Made by a program: the position numbers and the translations under genes
From: Fredinandcohnia onubensis
Lineage (GTDB): Bacteria; Bacillota; Bacilli; Bacillales; Bacillaceae_L
Length of the DNA: 64,000 nucleotides
Assembly: GCF_002734285.1 (NCBI RefSeq)
Contig: NZ_NSEA01000028.1
Span: 30,100 to 94,099, forward strand
Direction: 5' to 3'
In this document: positions 15,739-24,480 of the stretch, in pieces
Layout: each line of letters starts with the position of its first letter
Numbering within the stretch: position 1 is the stretch's first letter
Notes under the pieces: generated by a model
Databases searched by the model: none
What the model saw: the letters and a program-made list of their open reading frames with translations, nothing else
Told to the model about the DNA's origin: nothing

Positions 15739-17274
15739 ATGGATAAGCTACAACAAAGTATGTACAAGTTAATTGTAGAGACATCAACAAGACTTCCAAA
15801 GGATGTACGTAGAGCGGTTGCTCGCGCAAAAGCGAGTGAAAGTGCAGGTACTCGTGCTGCTATGTCTCTTTCAACCATCACCAATAATATTTCAATGGCG
15901 GACGTGAACGTATCACCAATCTGCCAAGATACAGGTCTACCAACTTTCAAAGTGAAAACTCCTGTTGGAGTGAACCAATTAAAAATCAAAGCTGCGATTC
16001 GTGCAGCAATTGTGGAAGCAACGAAAGACGGAAAGCTTCGTCCAAACTCAGTTGATTCATTAACTGGTAAAAACAGCGGGGACAACCTCGGTGAAGGTGT
16101 TCCGGTTATTAAGTTTGAACAATGGGAAAAAGATTACATCGATGTTCGCCTTATTTTAAAAGGTGGCGGCTGTGAAAATAAGAACATCCAATACAGCTTA
16201 CCTTGTGAATTAGAGGGACTTGGTCGTGCGGGCCGTGACTTAGACGGTATTCGTAAGTGTATCATGCACTCTGTGTACCAAGCACAAGGACAAGGCTGTA
16301 GTGCTGGATTCATTGGCGTTGGAATCGGTGGAGACCGTACTTCAGGCTATGAGTTAGCAAAAGAACAACTTTTCCGCTCTGTTGAAGATGTAAATCCAAA
16401 TGAAGATCTTCGCCAACTTGAAGAATACGTTATGGAAAATGCAAATAAGCTTGGCATCGGAACAATGGGCTTCGGCGGCGAAACCACTCTACTTGGTTGT
16501 AAAGTTGGCGTTATGCACCGTATCCCAGCAAGCTTCTTCGTATCTGTTGCGTACAACTGTTGGGCATATCGCCGTCTAGGTATCACTCTTGATGCTGAAA
16601 CTGGTGATATCAAAGATTGGTTATACAATGAGGGAGAGGAAATTGACTTCTCTAAAGAACAAGAAGAAGTACAAGAAGTAAAATCAGAAACTCGCGAAGT
16701 TGTGCTACAAGCTCCAATCACTGAAGAGCAAATTCGCGAACTAAAAGTGGGTGACGTGGTTAAAATCAACGGCCGTATGTTTACAGGTCGTGACGCTATC
16801 CACAAACATCTATCTGAAAACGATGCACCAGTTGATCTAGACGGACAAGTCATTTACCACTGTGGTCCGGTAATGCTTAAGGATGAAGATGGAAACTGGC
16901 ACGTAAAAGCTGCTGGCCCAACAACAAGTATTCGTGAGGAACCTTACCAAGGCGACATCATGAAAAAATTCGGCATCCGTGCTGTAATTGGTAAAGGTGG
17001 AATGGGACCAAAAACGCTTGCTGCACTTAAGGAGCATGGGGGAGTTTACCTAAACGCAATCGGTGGAGCTGCACAATATTATGCAGACTGCATCAAGTCA
17101 GTCGATGGCGTTGACTTAATGGAATTCGGTATTCCAGAAGCAATGTGGCATCTATCTGTTGAAGGCTTCACCGCCGTTGTAACTATGGATTCACACGGCA
17201 ACAGTCTACACGAGGACGTTGACAAATCATCATTAGAAAAACTAGAACAATTCAAAGAGCGTGTATTTGCTTAA
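15739..17274 (+). CDS. fumA: Class I fumarate hydratase
   Basis: A 511-residue iron-sulfur fumarase that converts fumarate and malate in the TCA cycle. The N-terminal TtdA-like domain (about 1-290) carries the cluster cysteines in ICQDTGLPTF (Cys62), in GCSAGFIGVGIGGDR and in TTLLGCKVGV. The C-terminal TtdB-like domain (about 330-511) has KINGRMFTGRDAIHKHL and the glycine-rich GKGGMGPKTLAAL. Both halves are fused, as usual for class I enzymes. AAAGGGGAA precedes the ATG. It is monocistronic with its own terminator. It interrupts the yfk-yfj order known from B. subtilis. Confidence 0.93.
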   Translation: MDKLQQSMYKLIVETSTRLPKDVRRAVARAKASESAGTRAAMSLSTITNNISMADVNVSPICQDTGLPTFKVKTPVGVNQLKIKAAIRAAIVEATKDGKLRPNSVDSLTGKNSGDNLGEGVPVIKFEQWEKDYIDVRLILKGGGCENKNIQYSLPCELEGLGRAGRDLDGIRKCIMHSVYQAQGQGCSAGFIGVGIGGDRTSGYELAKEQLFRSVEDVNPNEDLRQLEEYVMENANKLGIGTMGFGGETTLLGCKVGVMHRIPASFFVSVAYNCWAYRRLGITLDAETGDIKDWLYNEGEEIDFSKEQEEVQEVKSETREVVLQAPITEEQIRELKVGDVVKINGRMFTGRDAIHKHLSENDAPVDLDGQVIYHCGPVMLKDEDGNWHVKAAGPTTSIREEPYQGDIMKKFGIRAVIGKGGMGPKTLAALKEHGGVYLNAIGGAAQYYADCIKSVDGVDLMEFGIPEAMWHLSVEGFTAVVTMDSHGNSLHEDVDKSSLEKLEQFKERVFA

Positions 17275-17284
17275 TTTTAAGGAG

Positions 17285-17316
17285 CCCGTTACGTATTGTG
17301 CGTAGCGGGTTTTTTG
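17285..17316 (+). terminator. Terminator of fumA
   Basis: CCCGTTACG - 7-base loop - CGTAGCGGG followed by T6. Confidence 0.85.
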
Positions 17317-17328
17317 TTGCTGTTTGAG

Positions 17329-17412
17329 GTTAGGGAACAATTAATTAGAGTTAGGTTACAAATGTTAAAAGTTAGGGCACAATTATTCGAGAATAGGGAA
17401 CAAATAACATGT
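17329..17412. repeat. Four-copy array with an exact 21-bp period (GTTAGGGAACAA core)
   Basis: TTAGG or its variant ATAGG begins at 17330/17351/17372/17393, so the copies GTTAGGGAACAA, GTTAGGTTACAA, GTTAGGGCACAA and AATAGGGAACAA are each exactly 21 bp apart. Like the array at 10202 it directly follows a terminator, but the core sequence differs. Confidence 0.75.
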
Positions 17413-17522
17413 AGGTATCAACCTGAGTTCACAACAGCACATTTTTTGAAAAACAATCTTCAAAAATTAAAAATGACTATCATAAATGGTTTTGTGGAGC
17501 ATGCTCACTTCAAATAAGGAAG

Positions 17523-17870
17523 AGCATGTTAGTTAAGATCATTTTAAAAGTACAAGCTAAGAGCGATTTCCCCTAAGCATGTATGGCAAGATGAGGCTCG
17601 CGGTACACGCACACGGGCAAAAAAACAACAGCATGTAGGTCAAGACTCGTTTTGTGGTACACGCTCAAGCCAAAAATGCTCTAGCATGTACCGCAAGATC
17701 AGTTTAGCGGTACACGCTCGAAGTCAAAAGTCCCCAGCATGTACCACAAGACTAGTTTCGCGGTACACGCTCAAACCGAAAATGCTCTAGCATGTACCAC
17801 AAGACCACTCGGTACAAGCACAAACCAAAAATGCCCCACCATGTCCCGCAAACCCAATCAACAACACAAC
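17523..17870. repeat. Tandem ~53-bp hairpin repeat array
   Basis: Units begin AGCATGT at 17523, 17576, 17630, 17683, 17736 and 17789, with a decayed copy near 17838, so the spacing is 53, 54, 53, 53, 53 and 49 bp. Well-kept units contain AGCATGTACC and, about 15 bases later, GGTACACGCT, which can pair as a 10-bp stem with one mismatch. The outer units are degenerate. Frames across it are incidental. Confidence 0.8.
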
Positions 17871-17993
17871 CCACCCCCCACAAATTTTATTCATCCACTC
17901 AATAAAATCTTTTTGGTAATGGATTCGTGCATGAACTCCCTAAATGTGGTAAAAACTAACTCTACTACTAACGGAGTTTGGGAGGTTTTACTT

Positions 17994-18803
17994 TTGAAAA
18001 GGCTTTTGGGCTTACTTCTTCTTTTAACTGTTACCTTTTCATTGGTTGGTGCCCAACAGGCAGCAGCAGCTTATTCAAACGCCCCCATCCATTGGGGCTT
18101 CAAAAAAAGCAAAAACCATGAACCGGCATCAGCGGGTGAGGAGTATGATAAACTACTCGCAAAATATGGCGCATTTTATATTGGAGACACAACCAAGAAA
18201 GACATCTATCTCACCTTTGACAATGGTTATGAAAATGGCTACACCGAACAAGTTCTCGATGTGTTAAAAGAGAAAAAGGTTCCGGCAACATTCTTTGTAA
18301 CCGGACATTATTTAAAAGACCAGTCCGACCTCGTCAAACGAATGGCAAAGGAAGGTCATATTGTTGGCAATCATTCATGGTATCATCCGGATTTAACAAG
18401 AGTGAGTGACGAGCGTCTTCGAAAAGAATTAGATTCGGTAAGGGAGGAAACGAAAAGGCTGACTGGGCAGGATGTCACCTATCTTCGACCACCGCGAGGC
18501 ATTTTCAGTGAACGCACTTTAGCATTATCAAGGGATTTGGGCTATCAAAATGTGTTCTGGTCACTCGCATTTGTTGATTGGCATATCAATAACCAAAGAG
18601 GTTGGGAGTATGCCTACAACAACATCATGAGACAAATTCATCCAGGTGCCATTCTGTTGCTGCACACAGTATCAAGGGATAATGCGGAAGCGCTCGGTAA
18701 AGCCATCGATGATTTACGGGAAGAAGGGTATACCTTCCGAAGCTTAGATCACCTAATGGCGGAAAAATCCATTAAAGAAGAGCTACTATTCAACATGAAC
18801 TAA
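17994..18803 (+). CDS. pdaA: N-acetylmuramic acid deacetylase PdaA (spore cortex)
   Basis: A 269-residue exported polysaccharide deacetylase that removes the acetyl group from muramic acid, a step in making muramic delta-lactam in spore cortex. A signal peptide (residues 1-26, ending AQQAAAA) is followed by the NodB fold with LTFDNGYENGYT (catalytic and metal Asp), HSWYHPD (metal His residues), LRPPRG and HPGAILLLHT. The TTG at 17994 has GGGAGG 8-13 bases upstream; the longer frame to 17739 runs into the repeat array and is rejected. It is the B. subtilis yfjS orthologue and supports a spore former. Confidence 0.92.
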   Translation: MKRLLGLLLLLTVTFSLVGAQQAAAAYSNAPIHWGFKKSKNHEPASAGEEYDKLLAKYGAFYIGDTTKKDIYLTFDNGYENGYTEQVLDVLKEKKVPATFFVTGHYLKDQSDLVKRMAKEGHIVGNHSWYHPDLTRVSDERLRKELDSVREETKRLTGQDVTYLRPPRGIFSERTLALSRDLGYQNVFWSLAFVDWHINNQRGWEYAYNNIMRQIHPGAILLLHTVSRDNAEALGKAIDDLREEGYTFRSLDHLMAEKSIKEELLFNMN

Positions 18804-18808
18804 ATAGA

Positions 18809-18840
18809 AAAAGGACTTAGCATGCCTAAGTCCTTTTAAA
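18809..18840. terminator. Bidirectional terminator after pdaA
   Basis: AAAAGGACTTAG-CATGC-CTAAGTCCTTTT lies between two convergent genes. Confidence 0.85.
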
Positions 18841-18841
18841 C

Positions 18842-19435
18842 TTACATATATTTTTCAACTAATTCATAGCATCTTTCTTTGGTGACCTGGGCTAGAGTAC
18901 TTGTTTTTACTAAAGGTTCCATTGTGCCACCTTTGTATTGTTCTGCTTCTTCACTTGCCGCCTTATATTTATCTTTAATCCATCGGCGTTGTTCTTCCCG
19001 TAACTCATCCATCTCTTCAGTCGGAAGTTGTTTCTCAAGTTCTTTCCAGATTTTATTTAGCGCATCGTCCCATACTTTATAGTTTGCTGCCGCAATTTCA
19101 TTCATCTCTAGTTGTGTTTCACCCTTAGGGTTGCTTTCGATTTCCTTTTCAATTGCTTCAAGTTCACTTAGATATTGAATCTTAAGAGGACTGTCTTCTG
19201 TCTCCCCTTCGACGTTAGTGTCTGTAGACTCTGCATCGACATTTTCATCTGTAGAATCTTCTTCTTGAGTGGTTTCAGAAGCTTCAACAGTCTCATTTGA
19301 ATCTGCTTTTTCTGAGTCTGAAGTATTTTCCTCGATTTTAGTTGGTTCTTCTGGTGTCAAACTGGTCTCCTTATCTGTATTTGAACAGGCAGCCAACAAA
19401 CCTAATATGACAGTTAACAGTAAAAACTTCTTCAT
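18842..19435 (-). CDS. Lipoprotein with C-terminal LprI-like (DUF1311) domain
   Basis: A 197-residue lipoprotein: the signal peptide ends in the lipobox LLAAC (Cys17). A long Glu/Ser/Thr/Asp-rich linker follows (about residues 20-85). The C-terminal domain (about 110-195) has WDDALNKIWKELEK, LREEQRRWIKDKY and the YKGGTMEPL turn, typical of DUF1311/LprI proteins, some of which inhibit lysozyme. It is probably anchored to the outer face of the membrane. Its substrate or partner is unknown. AAGGAG precedes the ATG. Confidence 0.8.
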   Translation of the reverse strand: MKKFLLLTVILGLLAACSNTDKETSLTPEEPTKIEENTSDSEKADSNETVEASETTQEEDSTDENVDAESTDTNVEGETEDSPLKIQYLSELEAIEKEIESNPKGETQLEMNEIAAANYKVWDDALNKIWKELEKQLPTEEMDELREEQRRWIKDKYKAASEEAEQYKGGTMEPLVKTSTLAQVTKERCYELVEKYM

Positions 19436-19519
19436 TTTAAAAACTCCTTGTATAATTTGTTCTATGTAACCTACTTTAACAAAAATGCATGTATCGTCAA
19501 ATTATATCGTAAAAACGAT

Positions 19520-19549
19520 AAAAGAGCTGTAAGTTTTCAGCTCTTTTTC
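19520..19549 (-). terminator. Terminator overlapping the 3' end of the next gene
   Basis: AAAGAGCTG - 8-base loop - CAGCTCTTT followed on the reverse strand by TTTTAT. One arm covers the stop codon of the gene ending at 19537. Confidence 0.7.
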
Positions 19550-20049
19550 TGTGGTACTTTTTTCTTCCGCCAAGGTTTAATGTATGAAATAATAAAAATA
19601 AAAATGGTAACTGCCACTTGAAAATAGACCGCATATTGTCTCATTAAGTGGTTTTGAATGAACTCGGGGTTGGTCAAGGCTAATTCCCGTTGAGTTTCAA
19701 GGAGCTCCATATTGGTGATCATTAGCTTGTCTATAATAAAAATCCCAACAATCGTTTGAATTAAATACAGTACGAATTTCACGCCAACCCAAAGATGCTT
19801 GAAAAAGCCCCAGTTTGTAAAGAACCCATAGGTGAGCCCCACTAATAGTGTGCCAATTGCACCCCATCGAACAATGTTATCACTAATGATTACGATATTT
19901 TTATATCCCAAATAGGACTCATCAAATTTAGTAAAATCAAGATGAATATTAAGTGCAAGGGAACTTAATATTCCTCCGAAAAATACTACGACTAGAAAGA
20001 CGTGAATGATTTTTAACCATTTCAACCCATTAGGTCCGATTTTTTTCAT
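19537..20049 (-). CDS. Four-helix integral membrane protein (DUF2269/CopD-like)
   Basis: A 170-residue protein with four membrane helices: LKWLKIIHVFLVVVFFGGI, NIVRWGAIGTLLVGLTYG, WVGVKFVLYLIQTIVGIFI and YFQVAVTIFIFIISYI. A His in the first helix (IIHVF) and an Arg/Trp in the second recall haem- or copper-linked DUF2269/CopD-like proteins; this is tentative. GGGAGG lies 9 bases before the ATG at 20049, which is better than the longer start at 20085. It is divergent from ebrA. Confidence 0.6.
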   Translation of the reverse strand: MKKIGPNGLKWLKIIHVFLVVVFFGGILSSLALNIHLDFTKFDESYLGYKNIVIISDNIVRWGAIGTLLVGLTYGFFTNWGFFKHLWVGVKFVLYLIQTIVGIFIIDKLMITNMELLETQRELALTNPEFIQNHLMRQYAVYFQVAVTIFIFIISYIKPWRKKKVPQKKS

Positions 20050-20184
20050 CTTCCAATACCTCCCGTGTTTTCTGAACAACATCATCCATTTTACGCGGAG
20101 GAGGGACGTTTAAAAATATGCCCCAGACGTAACTTTCGCTACAACTGAGGTCCTATATTTTCTAAACTTGACCGAGGAGGTAAA

Positions 20185-20205
20185 ATGGAGAAAGAGACTT
20201 TTTAG
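20185..20205 (+). CDS. Possible six-codon leader peptide MEKETF upstream of ebrA
   Basis: The ATG has a near-perfect GAGGAGG ribosome site 4-10 bases upstream and is followed by four sense codons, Phe and a stop; the stop is 15 bp before the ebrA start codon. It could couple or attenuate translation of the drug pump, as known for some drug-resistance leaders, or be accidental. Confidence 0.35.
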   Translation: MEKETF

Positions 20206-20220
20206 GTAGGAGGTATCACA

Positions 20221-20544
20221 ATGAATGCATACATCCTTTTGATTTTTGCGATTATTAGTGAAGTGTTCGGCAGTTCGATGCTTAAAGCAACAGACGGGTT
20301 CAAAAAGTTCCTGCCTTCTTTAGGAGTCATGATTGGATACGGTCTAGCATTCTATGCTTTATCACTATCATTAACAACATTGCCGCTCGGTATGGCTTAC
20401 GCGATTTGGGCCGGCGTTGGGACAGCACTAACCGCATTTGTCGGAATTATCATCTATAAAGAACATGTTGATCGGAAAAAAATCCTTGGATTCTTCTTAA
20501 TCATCGGTGGAGTCATTTTACTAAATGTCGGAGGGGGTCATTAA
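20221..20544 (+). CDS. ebrA: SMR multidrug transporter subunit EbrA
   Basis: A 107-residue four-helix small multidrug resistance protein that exports cationic compounds using protons. The membrane-embedded Glu of SMR proteins is in IISEVFGSSML (Glu14), followed by DGFKKFLPS, typical of EbrA. Helix 3 has AYAIWAGVGTALTA. It is followed without any gap by a paralogue, so the pair probably forms a heterodimer as in EbrAB. AGGAGG lies 6 bases before the ATG. Confidence 0.85.
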   Translation: MNAYILLIFAIISEVFGSSMLKATDGFKKFLPSLGVMIGYGLAFYALSLSLTTLPLGMAYAIWAGVGTALTAFVGIIIYKEHVDRKKILGFFLIIGGVILLNVGGGH

Positions 20545-20898
20545 ATGAAAGGATATCTAGCATTATCGATTTCAATTATTTGTGAGATTTTTGCAACGGC
20601 GATGCTTAAAATGTCCGAGGGCTTTACTGTTCTTTTTCCATCGGTCGGTGTCATCATAGGTTATGGACTCGCATTTTATTGCTTATCCTTATGTTTAAAA
20701 ACCCTTCCGCTAAGTTTGGCGTATGCGATTTGGTCTGGTGTTGGAACAGCATTAACGGCAGTTATTGGTGCGCTGGTATGGGGAGAGGTTTTTAGCACTC
20801 TTAAACTAGCAGGCATCATTTTGATTATCGGTGGAGTGATACTATTAAATTCTTCGAAAAACGAAGAAATTGAGAATCCAACAGCTAAAGCACTTTAA
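20545..20898 (+). CDS. ebrB: SMR multidrug transporter subunit EbrB
   Basis: A 117-residue partner of EbrA; the ATG follows the ebrA stop codon directly, so translation is coupled. Glu14 in IICEIFATAML is the proton/drug site, SEGFTVLFPS matches EbrB, and YAIWSGVGTALTA is the third-helix motif. The C-terminal tail is longer and polar (SSKNEEIENPTAKAL), as in EbrB. Confidence 0.85.
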   Translation: MKGYLALSISIICEIFATAMLKMSEGFTVLFPSVGVIIGYGLAFYCLSLCLKTLPLSLAYAIWSGVGTALTAVIGALVWGEVFSTLKLAGIILIIGGVILLNSSKNEEIENPTAKAL

Positions 20899-20955
20899 TA
20901 AAAAAGCATATCCTCTTATAATTGAAAGGGAATCCACAATAAGGGGGACAAGGAA

Positions 20956-21267
20956 ATGGTTGGAGAATGGGAAAACGCAGAACCAGGGGTAAAACGTAAA
21001 ATTTTCCCTCCAGGTGAATCAGTAATGATGATGGAGGTGCACTTTGAAAAAGGTGCAGAAGGCTACCAACATAGTCATCCTCATGAACAGTTCACATACG
21101 TCATGAAGGGAAGCTTCCAGTTCACAATCGAAGGTGAACAAACAACGGTTTCCCAAGGAGAAACGATTTTTATTCCAGGGAACCATAAACATGGAGTCGT
21201 TGCACTAGAAGAAGGTATTTTACTAGATACATTTACACCACTTCGTGAAGACCTACTAAATAGGTAA
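20956..21267 (+). CDS. Small cupin protein
   Basis: A 103-residue single-domain cupin. Motif 1 is HSHPHEQFTYVMKGSFQF with metal-binding His/His/Glu, and motif 2 is PGNHKHGV with the last His. It may be an enzyme or a sugar/metal-binding protein; nothing points to one substrate. AAGGGGG lies upstream of the ATG. It has its own terminator. Confidence 0.85.
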   Translation: MVGEWENAEPGVKRKIFPPGESVMMMEVHFEKGAEGYQHSHPHEQFTYVMKGSFQFTIEGEQTTVSQGETIFIPGNHKHGVVALEEGILLDTFTPLREDLLNR

Positions 21268-21276
21268 ATCAGGGAA

Positions 21277-21305
21277 TCCTCTTGCTTGCAGGGGGATTTT
21301 TTTTA
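21277..21305 (+). terminator. Terminator of the cupin gene
   Basis: AATCCTC - 9-base loop - GGGGATT followed by T7. Confidence 0.75.
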
Positions 21306-21355
21306 TGCTGAAATGGTATAATGTGTACTAACACTTAAGAATTGAGGTTGGTTCC

Positions 21356-22222
21356 ATGTGGGAGAAAACAGTGCATGTACAGCCGCCATATAATTTCGAT
21401 CGCGTCCTAGACCGGCTATCAATAAATCCACTTATTAATCTAAATAAAGATGAACGCTACGTGAAGGTACCATTTTATATAAAAAATGAACCTGTGGTTG
21501 TTACGGTAAAAGCAACTGGAACAACAGAGAAGCCAACTTTCATAGTCACGGGTACTCAAACTGATTTATCGGAACAGGCTTTGCAGCAAGTTTCTCACAT
21601 TCTTCAATGGGATGTACCATTAGATAAAATCCAGGACCATTTTTTACAAACGGACCTCAGAGATATTTTCATAGAACATCGCGGGACACCGTTAGTCTTA
21701 GATTTCGATCCGTATTTTTGCTTGATGAAGTGTATCATCCATCAGCAACTTAATATGACGTTTGCCTATACACTGACATCAAGGTTTGTCACGACATTTG
21801 GCGAACAAGTTGACGGAACGTGGGTCCATCCTCGACCTGAAAAAATAGCCAAGTTAACGGTTGAAGATTTGAGAGAGTTGCAGTTCAGTGGGCGAAAGGC
21901 TGAATATGTAATAGATACTTCCAAACTGATTGCAGCAGGAGAGCTAACACTCAGTGACCTCCAATCGAAAATGGATAATGAAGTCATAGAGACTCTTGTA
22001 AAAGTCCGCGGAATTGGAAAATGGACTGCAGAAAATTTTCTTTTATTCGGGTTGGGACGGCCCAATCTATTCCCGATGGCAGATATCGGAATCCAAAATG
22101 CCATCAAAAAATTATACAATCTTGAGAAAAAGCCATCCTATGAACAGATGGAAGAATACAGCAAGCCATGGGAACCATACTTAAGCTATGCTTCCTTGTA
22201 CTTATGGCGGAGCATCGAATAG
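21356..22222 (+). CDS. yfjP: DNA-3-methyladenine glycosylase-like protein YfjP
   Basis: A 288-residue base-excision repair glycosylase of the HhH-GPD family that removes alkylated purines. The helix-hairpin-helix is in [19 protein letters not shown] (about residues 218-237) and the catalytic Asp is in MADIG (about 244-248). The N-terminal part matches the AlkA-type mixed domain. The ribosome site (GAGGT) is weak. It overlaps no gene; the next begins 13 bp after it. In B. subtilis yfjP also precedes yfjO. Confidence 0.85.
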   Translation: MWEKTVHVQPPYNFDRVLDRLSINPLINLNKDERYVKVPFYIKNEPVVVTVKATGTTEKPTFIVTGTQTDLSEQALQQVSHILQWDVPLDKIQDHFLQTDLRDIFIEHRGTPLVLDFDPYFCLMKCIIHQQLNMTFAYTLTSRFVTTFGEQVDGTWVHPRPEKIAKLTVEDLRELQFSGRKAEYVIDTSKLIAAGELTLSDLQSKMDNEVIETLVKVRGIGKWTAENFLLFGLGRPNLFPMADIGIQNAIKKLYNLEKKPSYEQMEEYSKPWEPYLSYASLYLWRSIE

Positions 22223-22235
22223 AAAGTTGTGTGTA

Positions 22236-23627
22236 ATGATGAAACAACAAAAAGAAAACCAAGCAAAATTACAGGTGGGACAAACATTCCCCCTTACAAT
22301 AAAAAGACTCGGAATCAACGGAGAAGGTGTCGGTTATTTTAAAAGGCAGGTCGTCTTTGTTCCGGGAGCACTTCCAGGTGAAGAGGTAGTCGTGGAAGCA
22401 ACAAAGGTCCACCCGAAATTCTCTGAAGGAAAGATTAAGAAAATCCGTGAAAAATCAGAGCATCGGGTGAAGCCGCCTTGTCCAATCTACGAACTATGTG
22501 GCGGATGCCAGCTTCAGCACTTAGACTATCGTCAGCAATTGAATGAGAAGCGGGACATTGTCGTTCAAGCTTTTGAACGCTATGGCAAAACGCCGATTGA
22601 AAAGCTGAATATTAAAGACACAATTGGCATGGACAATCCGTGGAACTATCGAAACAAAAGTCAGTTCCAGGTTGGACTTGATAAAACGAAGGTGATCGCG
22701 GGACTCTATGGCCTTAATTCACATAAACTAATCGACATTGCCGACTGTATGATCCAACATCCTGCAACAAGCAAGGTCACCCAAACAGTCAAAATGATTC
22801 TACAAGATTTAAAAATCTCAATCTATAATGAACGAAATCGAAAAGGACTTGTCCGAACAATCGTCACAAGAGTAGGCGTCCAATCGGGAGAAGTTCAGGT
22901 TGTCTTAATTACAGCCCAAAAAGAAATCCCACGTAAACAATTATTAATAGATGAAATCACAAAACGTTTACCAGAAGTGAAATCAATCATCCAAAATATC
23001 AACGGACAAAAGACTTCACTCATTTTTGGTGACGAATCGATTCATTTACACGGAAACGAGGTCATTCAAGAAACCCTGGGAGACCTATCATTTGAACTGT
23101 CAGCACGTGCATTCTTCCAACTGAACCCGGAGCAAACCGTTAAATTATATGATGAAGTAAAAAAGGCAGCTCAATTAACCGGTAAAGAAAGAATCGTCGA
23201 TGCCTACTGTGGAGTCGGAACAATTGGACTATGGCTAGCAGATGGAGCGGCTGAAATCCGCGGCATCGAAATCATCCCAGAAGCCATCGAAGACGCAAGA
23301 AAAAATGCCAAAAAACATGGCTTTGAGAATGCCACCTATGCCGTAGGAAAAGCAGAAAAACTCCTACCAAAATGGGTAAACGAAGGCTGGCGCCCAGACG
23401 TCATCGTAGTCGACCCACCACGCACAGGTTGCGACGATCAATTCCTACAAACCGTCTTAAAAGTTAAACCGAAGAAGATGGTGTACGTATCTTGTAATCC
23501 GTCTACTTTGGCGAAGGATATTCAAGTATTGTCGAAGCTTTATAAGGTGGAGTATGTGCAGCCGGTGGATATGTTTCCGCATACGGCGCATGTAGAAGCT
23601 GTTGCGGTGTTGGCTCTAAAATTGTGA
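22236..23627 (+). CDS. rlmCD: 23S rRNA (uracil-5-)-methyltransferase, RlmD/RlmCD type
   Basis: A 463-residue enzyme that makes 5-methyluridine in rRNA. An N-terminal TRAM RNA-binding domain (about 15-75) is followed by a 4Fe-4S cysteine cluster ([18 protein letters not shown]), then the SAM-binding Rossmann fold with [15 protein letters not shown]. The catalytic sites are in VDPPRTGCD and in [13 protein letters not shown], whose Cys is the nucleophile. The ATG at 22236 is chosen over 22188, which lies inside yfjP, although its ribosome site is weak. It corresponds to B. subtilis yfjO and marks the end of shared gene order. Confidence 0.88.
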   Translation: MMKQQKENQAKLQVGQTFPLTIKRLGINGEGVGYFKRQVVFVPGALPGEEVVVEATKVHPKFSEGKIKKIREKSEHRVKPPCPIYELCGGCQLQHLDYRQQLNEKRDIVVQAFERYGKTPIEKLNIKDTIGMDNPWNYRNKSQFQVGLDKTKVIAGLYGLNSHKLIDIADCMIQHPATSKVTQTVKMILQDLKISIYNERNRKGLVRTIVTRVGVQSGEVQVVLITAQKEIPRKQLLIDEITKRLPEVKSIIQNINGQKTSLIFGDESIHLHGNEVIQETLGDLSFELSARAFFQLNPEQTVKLYDEVKKAAQLTGKERIVDAYCGVGTIGLWLADGAAEIRGIEIIPEAIEDARKNAKKHGFENATYAVGKAEKLLPKWVNEGWRPDVIVVDPPRTGCDDQFLQTVLKVKPKKMVYVSCNPSTLAKDIQVLSKLYKVEYVQPVDMFPHTAHVEAVAVLALKL

Positions 23628-23671
23628 GCTTATTAGAAAGAGATAAGTATAAAAGTAGCGAGGAAGTAGAA

Positions 23672-23703
23672 AACCCTAACCAATCTTCGGTTAGGGTTAA
23701 TTT
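23672..23703. terminator. Bidirectional terminator between convergent genes
   Basis: AACCCTAACC - 7-base loop - GGTTAGGGTT followed by AATTTTT. Confidence 0.85.
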
Positions 23704-24309
23704 TTATATTGGAGTATCTAATTTATTTGATTGATTAGTAATAGGTTTAATTGTTGTTAACGTTTCAGAAACAGGGTTATTGTAGTTCAACCACAATTCT
23801 ACTAAATCAGTTCCGGTTATTAAATCAATATCTAATCCTTCTGCATAAGAACGAGCTTGTGAGGTAAAGTTAGATGTAGTAACTACATATCCTCTGGAGG
23901 CGTTTTGTTTTATCATGTTGGAGTGAATTAATGCGATGGGTTCATATCCCACATCATCCTTGTAACATTTCACTTGGCCAAGAACTTTTCCATCACCTAC
24001 GCCATGTTCTATATCAACACCAAAATCCCCGGAACTTTTTGTTACATAGCTACTTTCACCATATTTGTGTTTTAGAATATCAGCAATAAAATGTTCAAAT
24101 TCTATTGGATTATTTTTCAAAAAGCTTGAAGAATAAGATTTATCTTCATTCTCCTTGCAAAACCGTTGGTAAATTCCAAATGCTAATGTCTTTTTAAATT
24201 CCTCAGTTGATAAATATTTTTTATAGGCTGCGGATTCCTCAGTAACTTTATATCTTTTCCACTGGAAATAGATAACTACTAACAAAACTATTAATATAAA
24301 ATATTCCAT
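23704..24309 (-). CDS. Membrane-anchored Mrr/restriction-endonuclease-like protein
   Basis: A 201-residue protein with one N-terminal membrane helix (EYFILIVLLVVIYF) and a PD-(D/E)xK nuclease fold in the C-terminal two thirds. The motif is E72 in EFEHFIADIL, D99 in SGDFGVDI and Q112-x-K114 in GQVKCYK, the layout of the Mrr family. Such membrane-tethered nucleases are known in Bacilli, some near defence genes; the target is unknown. It is the first gene past the conserved yfk-yfj block, and the AT content rises here. Confidence 0.8.
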   Translation of the reverse strand: MEYFILIVLLVVIYFQWKRYKVTEESAAYKKYLSTEEFKKTLAFGIYQRFCKENEDKSYSSSFLKNNPIEFEHFIADILKHKYGESSYVTKSSGDFGVDIEHGVGDGKVLGQVKCYKDDVGYEPIALIHSNMIKQNASRGYVVTTSNFTSQARSYAEGLDIDLITGTDLVELWLNYNNPVSETLTTIKPITNQSNKLDTPI

Positions 24310-24409
24310 ATTATCACCTCAAATACCAGTATTATCAACTTTCTGAATTGTATTCAAAGTGTTAATTAATATTTCTTAACAGATTAATTAAGAAGACTAA
24401 TAATAAAAG

Positions 24410-24480
24410 TCATACAAGAGGACATTCTTTGTTATCCGTTGACAAATTTGCATTGTCCAGTTATGTATGCTCTTGTATGA
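24410..24480 (+). promoter_or_regulatory. Promoter flanked by a perfect 11-bp inverted repeat
   Basis: TCATACAAGAG (24410-24420) and its exact reverse complement CTCTTGTATGA (24470-24480) flank a -35 box TTGACA (24439-24444), followed after 17 bases by TATGTA. This looks like a repressor-bridged promoter for the two genes that begin at 24607. Confidence 0.5.

Noticed and set aside
17523..17870. 53-bp periodic array as CRISPR
   Set aside because: Whole units are similar, including the would-be spacers, and there are no cas genes; it is a plain tandem repeat.
17739..17993. 85-codon N-terminal extension of pdaA
   Set aside because: It reads through the tandem repeat and lacks a ribosome site; the TTG at 17994 has a strong site followed directly by a signal peptide.
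20086..20220. Guanidine (ykkC-type) riboswitch before the SMR genes
   Set aside because: None of the conserved ykkC or mini-ykkC core sequences could be found, and the proteins look like EbrAB and not guanidine exporters.
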